This document shows positions 1 to 11,200 of a stretch of DNA of 64,000 nt, piece by piece (the first letter of the stretch is position 1; each line of letters opens with the position of its first letter). The translations under genes and the position numbers were made by a program. Location of the stretch: positions 461,179,143 to 461,243,142 of the forward strand of contig NC_053490.1 in assembly GCF_905171775.1 (NCBI RefSeq). Reading direction: 5' to 3'. Below the pieces are notes generated by a model that did no database searches, was not told the origin of the DNA, and saw only the letters and a list, made by a program, of their open reading frames with translations. The stretch is from Rana temporaria. Taxonomy: Eukaryota; Chordata; Amphibia; Anura; Ranidae.

Positions 1-974
1 AAAGGCCGTCAGATAACTACCACCACTGCGCTCTACTGGAGAGAATAATGAATATAACTAGCTGCTGCTATTAAAAAGGAGAAATTATGACAAAATATAT
101 ATAAAAGTGCACTAACACCTGCTTAAAGGAGATAAGTGGCTAAATATATAAAGCAGCGCTTACAAAACTAAATAAAAGTGTGAATATATAAATATATACA
201 CAAAATGACAGTGTAATGATGATCAAAACTCATTAAAGTGTAAGACAATCATGCATAAATAATCAGACGGATAAATGATATATCAAAAACCTGTGAAAAA
301 ATAAGTGTTTAAAAAGTGACAAAAATAAAGTTCATAAGTGTTGGTATCTTCCTCAGATTTCTTCCACCACACCACAGTGTTCAGTGAATCCTCCACCCTT
401 CAGAAAAACGCAATAAGTAAGAGGAGCTGGCTCCTTGCTGAGAGTGGCTCAGATGTGAATTTTCTGAATAGAAGTGGAATTTTGAATACAAGCGGAAGAG
501 TTAAAAACCAGGAGTTTAAAAGAGTTAAGACGGGAGTCTTCTAAAACGATTGCACTATTTTGGAACGGATCTCTTATCAATATATCTGAGTGGTCCTGGT
601 TTAAGCTTTTACGCCAAACACGAGAGTGTGAGGCCAATCGTTCTGGTGAGTGCGTTTTTCTGAAGGGTGGAGGATTCACTGGACACTGTGGTGTGGTGGA
701 AGAAATCTGAGGAAGATACCAACACTTCTGAACTTTATTTTTGTCACTTTTTAAACACTTATTTTTTCACGGGTTTTTGATATATCATTTATCCGTCTGA
801 TTATTTATGCATGATTGTCTTACACTTTAATGAGTTTTGATCATCATTACACTGTCATATTGTGTGTATATTTATATATTCACACTTTTATTTAGTTTTG
901 TAAGCGCTGCTTTATATATTTAGCCACTTATCTCCTTTAAGCAGGTGTTAGTGCACTTTTATATATATTTTGTC
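1..974. repeat. Long fold-back repeat downstream of NCOR1
   Basis: Arms at about 89-412 and 651-974 are near-perfect inverse copies (for example 360-390 against 680-710), with a 240-nt loop. Positions 1-88 are an unpaired leader with no partner on the right side. The plan (palindrome plus a one-sided end) matches the fold-back at 22725-24185. The left boundary is outside the window. Confidence 0.8.
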
Positions 975-1039
975 AAGCTTTTTTTTTTTTAATGAGACAA
1001 CTTATAAATCCACAAACACATGAAAAATAATGAACAGAC

Positions 1040-2082
1040 ATCTTGTTTTGCGCCAAAACATTTTATTACAATCCATGTATAGAATTAAATGAACGCTGTG
1101 AGGAGAAAAAAAAAAAAAAGCATCTAATGTACCAATCAGTCAGTCTTGAGATTGGCGACAATCCTGCCTATACACATACACCTATTGTTTTCCCTGGAGA
1201 ATATATTCCTACAAAGGATAAAAACAACCGGAAATTTAAATTCACAGACACAATTTTGCAATTGTCATTGCTAGTGCAGAAAAGCTTCTTCCATGTGGTA
1301 GGTCTGATAAAAGAAATTTAAAAAAAATGTTTTTTTTTTTCTTCTTTTTTTATAGGACACTGAGGCGGTAACCTCACCAGTTTGCGTTCTAGACTGACTT
1401 ATCAGATGCGTTTTGACACAAGTTAAAAAATAAAAAGCTGGAAACTTCCCAATGGTTCCAAAAAAAAATGGTGCCACGCTCTCGCCTCAAATGACTATTT
1501 AAAAACAAGGCGTCTTTTCTGCTCTCTAGGCGTGACCTGCTAGATGGACTACAAATCTGAAGTGGGCAGTTATAAGGTGCAGGACAATTAATGTAATTAA
1601 AATTGGCTGTCTGCCATCTAGGAAGCAAGTCCAGAGAAAAAAATAAAATAATTAAAAAACAAAATGTTCTTTTTAGAGGGGAGGTATTGAATTAAACATA
1701 CATACACCATACTAGAGCAAAGGAAAAAAAATAAAATAAACCACTGCAAATATTTACAGAAGAGAATTAAAGACTTTTTTTTTTTTTTTTTTCCTTTTTT
1801 ACAAATAGCTGTGAAATTGGTAGGCATCAAATTATCCACTTTTCCTTTAAAACTTCTTTACATATTAACGTGGACCTTTAAATCTTTACTAATTACATTC
1901 TGCTAGTAGTTGCCTGGGCGTGACAGGCTGATATCCATTTAAAATATTTTACACAGCTGTGTAGGAAGGTGGCCCCGTGCTCCTTAGCCTGTGGCTCTCA
2001 TTGGAAAAAGTCTATCAGGCTATGAATATATAGACATCGCCATTGGAACCCTTAGTCGTACACATTTTTAGTTCAAAGTGTT
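1040..2082 (-). other. ncor1: NCOR1 3' UTR (probable)
   Basis: About 1.04 kb of AT-rich sequence from the stop codon to the first good poly(A) signal on the minus strand. It contains several A/T homopolymer runs (1107-1120, 1328-1340, 1776-1793) and no transposon ends that I recognise, in contrast to the sequence beyond 1000. The end is inferred from the signal, not from a transcript. Confidence 0.6.
1062..1067 (-). promoter_or_regulatory. Poly(A) signal AATAAA for NCOR1
   Basis: TTTATT on the plus strand reads AATAAA on the gene strand. A T/GT-rich stretch (TTTTTCATGTGTTTGTGG) follows 30-50 nt downstream in the gene direction, as expected for a cleavage site near 1040-1050. Confidence 0.55.
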
Positions 2083-2261
2083 TCAGTCATCGCTGTCCGA
2101 TAGGGTTTCATACTGTGATGAGAGGAGTGGCGCTGGCTCCCTGTCCCATATCCTGCTTTGTTGGTGGGCAGAACTCTGTGTTATGGTGGAGGCCATAGAA
2201 GACGGAGGAGTGCTGTTCAGCATCCCCATAGTTAACGGGTTGAATGGGAACTGCGTGGACC
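2083..2261 (-). CDS. ncor1: NCOR1 exon 29: last coding exon and stop
   Basis: Residues 1746-1804: [20 protein letters not shown], then [20 protein letters not shown] and ETLSDSDD, then TGA at 2083-2085. The end is the conserved NCOR1/SMRT C-terminus. Acceptor ttttttcag. The split Gly codon fits the one base left by exon 28. Confidence 0.95.
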
Positions 2262-5200
2262 CTGAAAAAAAAGAACAATCATTTAGCTGTAGTTCAACCA
2301 TTACCCATATTTTTACAAAATTCAATCAGGGAACTGCTAGAAGACAGTATCCAACAACTGCACACATTATATAGATATATTCGTGTTCAGCTTGTAGCAG
2401 CCTTCTGCCCAATATTGAGTCCAGGGGCAGGAACCATACACATGTGACACTAATACTGGAATCTGGAGTATCAGCACTGGTTGGTTATTATGATACTATA
2501 CCTTTGAAATAAGGCTCACAATAGACAATAAGCAATAAGTGATAATAAATGGCACCCAAGCAGGCTTGTTCCTGAGCCATGGCTCTGCGTGTCAATTCAC
2601 ACACAGCGCCGGGGCTCGCCCTGCCAACTCGCTCGACTTATTGGTTCACTGGCTGTGATTGACAGCAGCGTGAGCCAATGGCGGTCTCAGCCAATGAGGG
2701 AGGAAGAGTCCCCAGAGACCCGGGGTTCTCATGCACATCGCTGGATTGTGATGTCGCTCAGGTAATTATAAGGGGTGGTTGCTGCATAGAGGTGGTTTTC
2801 TACCTTCATAAATAGAATGCATGAAGGTGAAAAACCTTGAGAATTAAGAACCACTTAAAAAAAAAAATGCACTTTTAATGCAGATAAAAAAAATATGCAT
2901 TTATTATTTTCTGTTTCAGGAGCTTGTAAAGCATTACACCAGCGATCAGCAAATCGCACGAGCCATGCAGGTCTCCTGCACATCTGTCAATGTATTGGCT
3001 TGCTCGTACCTCATATGAGCAAGCTGAAACATTCTGACAGGAAGACTCAATGAACTATCACAGTGCCATGGTAGGTCACTGAAAACTACAAGCCCACAGG
3101 CTGCAAAGGCTGTCAGACTTTGTAGTTTTTCCATTTACAGAGAACTGCGAATGAATAACGCAGCAGGGTGGGTGGAGCCCCGCACGGCCATGTCTTTTTT
3201 TAATTGTAGCAGCAGATACGGTGAGAAGATCCCCGGTCTGCTGTCACAGCAGGAATTGGGAGTCCGTGCATTCATAACATTTTACACCCTGAATATAAAT
3301 GTAACATGTTATGAATGGTGAACTTATCCTTTAACCTCTTCCTGACCCCTATATGCATATACACTAATCAGCCACAACATTATAACCATTGACATGTAAA
3401 GCAAATAGCATTAATCATCTCGTTTCAATGGCACCTGAAAGTGGGTGGAAAATATTGAGCCTGAAGATGTGTCGAAACCATAAAAAATGGTCTCCAAATT
3501 CTCCAGATCTCAATCCAATCAAGCATCTGTGGAATGTGCAGGAAAAAAACAAGTCCGATCAATGAAGGCCTCAACTCATAACTTACAGGATCTGCTACAG
3601 ATGGCACTGACAGCTTGGTGCCAGATACACAAAGCATACCTGTAGGAGGTTCTAGTGTAGTCCATGCCTCAACAGGTCAGGGCTGTTTTGGCAGCAAAAA
3701 GGGGACCTACTCATTAGATAGGTGGTTATTTTGTCATGCATGATTGGTCCAGAAAAATAGCAATATTTTTTTTTTTTAAGCCTTTTGCTTGGCATAATAG
3801 ATGCCTGTCGAAAGGAACATGCATTGGTTTAGTTAAAATGTGTCTGGAAGAAAGAACCTCTAGGTAGAAAAAACCTTTCAACAGAACCACAGGGCATGTC
3901 AAGAGAATGACAAGCTTAATGCGAGTTGCTCAACAGTTGGGTAATAGAAAATGGCAGATAAAATAGGAGCCGTTTGGTCTTCTTTAGTACTAACCTGAAT
4001 TGGGTGAGGGATTTGCTTCCTCTCTACGAGGATCATTATTTGAAGACCCTGAAGTGCTGCCTTGTGCTCCTCCCATCAGGACACCATGATCGTCTGGCTT
4101 GTCATCAAAATTTCCCATTAAAGCTTTGCGGATAATATCCTCTAGACCGAGATTACTGGCTGGATCAGCAAAGGAATGACCTCGGGAGCTGATGGTACCT
4201 GCAAACGAGTGAAATAGTAAAAGGTTAATTTATGAAGAAAAAAAAAATACCAGTGTGATATGCAAGAACATCATGAAATCTTAATCTCCAGGCAAATACA
4301 ATTATGACCTAAAGCATTCACAACGTTAGAGATGTATATACTGTTTATGTTTAAATTTATACATGCTGGATGGGATGCAATGTGGCAAATTGAACATGAA
4401 TATGGGTGGCATCATTATAGTCCATTTGGCGTTGCAGCCCTGTCCATTTTGATCGGATTCTTTGGCAAAGGAAAAGCCGATAGGGCATGGAGGATTCGGC
4501 ATACCACAAATGTATGCACAATTTCTTTATATGTTATTTCACCATCTAACTCTCCAAAACTCAAAACACCAAAAATAGGTCACCTATTCAAATAAACTCA
4601 AATTATTACAGAAAAAAACATACAATAAATGTCTTTTAGGAAGAACCAATCCTTTTAATTCGATGCAGCTTCAGAGTTTCCACAACATAGTCCAAAGAGA
4701 TATGTAGCAGCAATATACTTTCAAATGCATGTGCAAAACTGAGCTGACATACTCTCAGTATATCAGGGGGTTAAATCTCACAGTTCCAAATCAGCCTGTC
4801 ATCCGGAAAGCAGTTAGTGTAAATAGTGGCCACAGTACCTTGCCAAACGGATGCAGATATAAGGCATTGATGAAAGGGAGGATATCACCCCCTGGGCGGG
4901 ATGGGATGGTCCTGGGACCTAATCACCTTCTAGGGGTGCCAAAGCGCCTGTGGGTCCGTTCCGTTCGAGCCGCCGGGGACACCGCACGGGGAAGCCTCGT
5001 CACAGCAGGCGCTCTCCCTGGATGAGCGCACTCACGTCTGAGACGCTGTATTGCTTCAACACGATGTAGTGCAGGGAAAGACACACATAAGCGCCCTCTG
5101 GTGGATAGACTATAGGAAGTGCACCATAAGGTTGTACTTCAGGAATTCGATGAAAATACAGTTCAAAAATCTTAATATAGGACTGGGACTTCCATGATAA

Positions 5201-8200
5201 GGAAAAGGTGATTAAAAATGAGTCCTAGATGACGCGTTTCGCGCTAACCAGCGCTTTGTCACAGTCCTGTGACTGTGACAAAGCGCTGGTTAGCGCAAAA
5301 CGCGCCGTCTAGGACTCATTTTTAATCACCTTTTCCTTATCATGGAAGTCCCAGTCCTATATTAAGATTTTTGAACTGTATTTTCATCGAATTCCTGAAG
5401 TACAACCTTATGGTGCACTTCCTATAGTCTATCCACCAGAGGGCGCTTATGTGTGTCTTTCCCTGCACTACATCGTGTTGAAGCAATACAGCGTCTCAGA
5501 CGTGAGACGTTAGTGCGCTCATCCAGGGTCAAGCCCCATTAACATAAAACACGCCCCCTTAGACACATTTGAATTGGGCGCCCTTACGAGGACGCCGATG
5601 GAAAGGGGGGAGGGGACCGAGGACGCCGATGGAAAGGGGGGAGGGGACCGAGGACGCCGATGGAAAGGGGGGAGGGGACCGAGAAAGCCGATGTAAAGGG
5701 GGGGAGGGGACCAAAGACACCGATGTAAAGGGGGGGAGGGGACTGAGGGCACTGATGTAAAGGGGGGGAGGGGACTGAGGGCACTGATGTAAAGGGGGGA
5801 CTGTGATGTAAAGGATCAGAGTCATCACACAAACATGCAATTTGGACCTCTGCTGGAATTTTTTTTTACTGACTGGACCCCATGAATTTTAATTTAACAC
5901 CTGTTGATCTATACTTAAAGTGTTGGGGGGGGGGGGGGGGGGGAGAAGAAAGGGATAAGTGCACCTATTTAAATCCTGAGAACATATACTCAACAAGCTA
6001 AAACACAGAATGGCAATTAACTGGTCTTACCCGAGGTTGTGACAGCTGGCAAGTTAAATATCTCTGTCCCTGGCTGAGCAGCTGCTGCAATATAAAAATT
6101 CAGATTTCATTAACGACAACACCGAATTTCACTTGTGCTCAGACAGGAATATGTTGTAAAACGTATGCAGAATAAAATGGGTTTCAGTAAAGGGAAAGAA
6201 CAGATCTTACCATTAAAGCAGGCCAAGCTTTATAAAGAAGCATTATAACTTAATTATAAAACCAAATGGAAACCATATAAAAACAGTACAATGTCACCTA
6301 CATCCATATTTACATCTGCCAGTGATAACCATTTCACCTTACTTCATTTGTAAATAGCACCAAATCCAATTGCTGTACTATATACTCAGCCCATTCATGT
6401 CTCATACTCAACCTAACATGCTATTATGGTTTTCCTTTGTAAATTAAAAGAGAACCATTCCTTCCTACTCCCCTATATAATGAACAGAGATTCCTATTGC
6501 ACTCCGAGTCCAGCGAGTTCATTATTAATTTTTGGGCTGATGAGGTTTAAGCCTACTATTGCAGCATGAACAATAGAATAGTATCTATGAACATTATTGC
6601 ATACTAATGGTCAGGAAAAAAATAAAATAAAGTGAGCGACTGGGCTACATTCTCTTGTAAAGCAAAACCCCCCTTTTTTTATTACAAATTGAATGTTATG
6701 AGGCCTTAACTGTCCTACAAATAGTGGGGCTGCTAGCAGACATTTAAATTGATACAGTCAACACTGACATTTCAAGCTTCATTTCTTTTACTTCTCTCAA
6801 CTAACCAGAAAGTGTCAGTATAAGAATCCTAGTATCTAATACTTGGATGAAAAACTGCTGCCAATCACCAGTGGTAGCTGCCACCCCAACTGCTGGGTTG
6901 CACACTTCTACCCAACAGCAATGTCTCTCAGGGAAGCTAAATATGCTTGGCATCACTGCCAAAGGGCTAATATGTAGTACACCATTAGGAGAGTGGTTTA
7001 TTCTCATCTGGAGGAGGGAAGCTGCTTCAGAGTCGTGCAGTTTTCCTTATGATTTGAAACACCATTCAATGACTGAAGGCGGGTCCTGCTTATCTATATA
7101 TCTCTTAAAACAATCGTTTTAAATGATTGCATTTCCAGTCTGTCCATATCCCGATTCGCTTCTTGTCTGAAGTGTTGAATCCAAGGAAAAAGGGAATCCA
7201 ACAACAGCTAGGCTATCATATCATTCAGCTACTAGGCAAGACTTAAAGCGGGGTTCACCCAAAAAATGTTTTCCAACATTACATTGAGCCGAGTTGTTAG
7301 AATGACATTAGGCTGTTATTTTTTTTATTTCCTTGCCGTACATACCGTTTTATCTATATTTTCACCGCGGCTTCCGGGTATGTAATCTGCGGGACTGGGC
7401 GTTTCTATTCACATGATAATTGATTGACATGCTTCCCCACCGGCGCATACAGCACGTCACGAGTTGCCGAAAGAAGCCAAACGTTGGTGCGCAGGCGCCG
7501 TATAGAGCCGATTTGCAGTCCGGCTTCTTTTGGCAACTTGTGACGCGCTGTATGCGCCGGTCAGAAGCATGTCAATCAATTAACATGTGAATAGGAACGC
7601 CCAGTCCCGCAGATTACATACCCGGAAGCCGCGGGGAAAATATAGATAAAAAGGGTTGTACGGCAAGGGAAAAAAAAAAAAAAAACAGCCTAATGTCATT
7701 CTCACAACTCGGCTCAATGTAAAGTTACAATTTTTTTTTTGGGTGAACCCCCGCTTTAAGGAGAGGAGTAAGGCCAGCCATAGGCTCAGCAGGAACCGGC
7801 CAAGATTCAAACCATGTATGGGCAAGTCGATGGATACATGAGCTTGGGTACAACCAGCATGCAATTTTTGCCAATTATCACCCGATGGGGGGGGGGGGGG
7901 GAGGGATTCCCCTGTCAACGCTGGGTACTGACATTTATAGGTAAAGTTTATCCAGAGAAAATCTGTTTGCCTCTCGGGGGGGTCAGGAAGGAATTTTCCC
8001 CCCGCTATATAAAATTGGATCATGCTTTGATGGGGTTTTTCACCTTCCTCTGGATCAACTGTGGGTATAGGATTGTGTATACGAGATTGTATTTTTAGTT
8101 TGGTTGCACTAAATGGACTTTTCAACGTGACTAACTGTGACTGTGTTGATGGGGGAATCAACCCGTGGTTGCAGGAAATAAATTTGCTCCGTGTATTACC

Positions 8201-11200
8201 GGCCCAACTATCCCAAGTTTACAGCCTTTTATAGGATGGGCATTTATTCCAGACTCTGCTATGCTGCAAAATCCCTCCCGCTTCAAGAATAATAAGAGAA
8301 ATGGCATTTACTGGCAGATTCTGAGGAAGAAAGGTATTACTTTGTTTTTAACATATATGCCAACATTGACATTAACCCAGTCATTTCTGTATGTCCAATT
8401 ACTGCCACCACAATTAAGGTTAGATCAGAAAGGAGAAAATGTCAGTCAAGTCCCACTTACCCATATCAGAGTCACCGCCACCAGAGGAGTTTAACTTACG
8501 AAAAATCTCTTGTTTCTTGAACATCACCATAGGGGAGGTATTCTCCAACTTGGTGAAGAAAGCGGGGAGATAATTCATATTTCCAGGTGATCGAGAATCA
8601 TTCCTGCAGAAAAAGACAAAAAAAGTTATAAAAATGGTGACGCTGTGAAGCTACATAATTTGAAAAAGCAACCAATGTTTGAAAAACAGATTCTCTCTAT
8701 GGCATTAAGAATATTCCTGGATGAATATGTAAACAAGGACCACTCCAGCCTGTCATAGGATAGTAAAATAGCAGCAACATTGATGTGGTAAACCTGCTCA
8801 ACCCTACAACTAGCCAGCTCCTTTTTTATAGCACAATGCAATCGTGTCTTCCTGGCTTGCAGTGTCCTTTCCGCTTTGTCTGAATTTTGCTCTATAGGAA
8901 ATATCTATATCAAGAGAACTGAAAATGTAGTTTTATAATTCAGTTTGCCATATTCTAGGCAACTGACAAAGTGGAATCAGCCAACTGCAGGGCTGGATCT
9001 GCCAAAGCAAAGGACGACTTCAAAAGAGTCTCCAATCTGAGTTCTTAAAGGTGGGAATGCCCTCAATAGAAACAGTAGATTGATTCTTTTTTTTAGGACA
9101 TGAATGGCCAGATACAAAATGGGAACATGAATGGCCAGATACAGAGTGGGAACAGTCATAGAACACAAGGCAGCAAAAATGCCAGGAGGGGTGAATAACC
9201 TCTAAGAGTAGGGTCCATTACTACATAAATCCCAATCAGCCTGATTAGGAATAGAGAAATACTTTCTAGGAATTGTGCCTATTGGGATATGTGCAGATTG
9301 CGTAGAACTAGGTGTGTTTAGCTAGAAATCAGCACACACTGCCTTAATAAAGAAGTCCACCGTAGTCAGCATGTGGTGAGAAGCTGGAGAGTTAATTTGA
9401 CAAACTTTTGGAAGTAAAAAAAAAAAAAAAACACGTCAGAAGCCTCTGTTATCCTAGTCCCCCATGACTTCTGGAAATTCAGGTTGTATCTCATTGATAT
9501 AGTCAGGGGGAGGGAGAGGCAGAAGAGCGTTTACAACTGTTCGCATTTGCCGTTTCCAGTAGTGGGGATAGCCTTTGGAATAGATCAGACATAGTAAACA
9601 GACAGACAAGCCACATGTTGTACATGAGTGGGAGCCGGAATCAGGAGGCTGAAGTGGTGTCAGTGTAAGACCTTGCTCAGGAACAAGCGAACAGCCAACT
9701 TGAGAGGAACTGGAGTTTCCCCAGTGCCTACAGTGGAATTATCGCCATTTGTCCGGCGTGCTCCCCCTCTCAAGTGCCCATAATCCAACATTGCTAAGTG
9801 AGGATACTCTGTGTTCTCACAGATTGGATGCAGACTGAGGGGGTTTAGCATAATCAGTATCGAAGAATCACATAACCCCCGAGTTCCTGTGGCTCGGTCC
9901 CTGAGGTATCAAGCAACAGGTGAGACAGCAAATGATCAGCTTGCGTCATTGGCTTTACCAACTTGGCCCAAACAAACTATGTCCCTGACCAACATGTGAG
10001 GCCTCTGGATGCGTGGTATAAACTCTATGTAGCTGAGGCCACATACAGCATAACGCACTGTGTTCCGGGTTTGAGCCGAGAGGTTGTTTCCTACCTGGAA
10101 CACAACAAGGTCTGTCTTAGCAACGGTCAACCATTCATAGAAAGTGATGTATTCTACCAATGAATACAAAGTCAGAGAGGCAGGCCTCATTGCTAGAATA
10201 CAAATCGCTTTCTCCGAATGGCCGAGCATCGCTGTGATAGACTCTACTGTGTTTTGGGTATGAAACAGGAAGTCTAAGCTCCAAAACTGGAACCCAGTGT
10301 GGTATGCTGTATGTAGCCGCAGCTACATACAGTTTATATTGTCCATTTAGCGGTCTCACGTTAGTTAGTGAGGGAATTTTTTATTTTTTTTCTAAACATA
10401 AAAATAGCACAAATACAATCTTAATTCTACATAAATACTGTATCTTAGCAGCACATACAAAAAAAAGGAAACCCAAAACTAGCTCAAATCACTATAAGCA
10501 CCTCGCAACAGCTTCTATCTAAAATCAGTAATATTTCCAGTTTATAGGCTAAACACAACTCTAAATAAACGCACGTGCACAGTCTGAAATGATGCTTACC
10601 TTTGTTCAGCAGGCTCCGACCTCTGGGACAGTAACATCATATTATCTTGTTTTGAGTGTACAATGGGAGCCTGTGGGGGTGATATAGGCTCATATGGCTC
10701 ACTCATGTGCCCTCTTTCTGGTGACTTTCCAGGCCTGGATAGAACACAGAAAACACAAGCAATTACTTTTAATAATGTACAATTACAGTATTGCCTTAGA
10801 GCAGGGGTGCCCAACCTTTTGAAGAGCGAGGACCAGTGAAGCGACTTGGTAACCGGTCGTGGGCCAAAGCGAGTGAAATGGGTGGATTATAGGTCTGTGT
10901 CCACACTGCATATTTCCAGAACGGACACAGACACAGTCCACCCTACTCTATGGGCCCTCCAATTCAATCCACCCAGGTGGAAGGGGGTGGATTCCCTTCT
11001 GTTTTTTTTTTTAGAAGATTGGATTGGAGGCAAGTGGGGGTAAATGGACATAGAGGTCAATGTGAATGGAGGGTCCGATTGGGTCCTAAGGCTGCTTTCA
11101 CACTGATGCACCTATGGCTTTCCTGCAGGTTAGCTACACTTTGCCATAGACTTCTATTATTTTCTGCAGGTGTGGTGCAATGTCTGAAAGCGCACCAAAC

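Noticed and set aside
5519..5840. Overlapping Pro-rich open frames over the G-rich minisatellite
   Set aside because: They are by-products of a ~31-bp tandem repeat, present in several frames at once, with no flanking conserved sequence.
7580..8161. 193-codon minus-strand frame
   Set aside because: It runs through a TTAA-flanked fold-back and a dispersed repeat; no start context, domain or relation to NCOR1.
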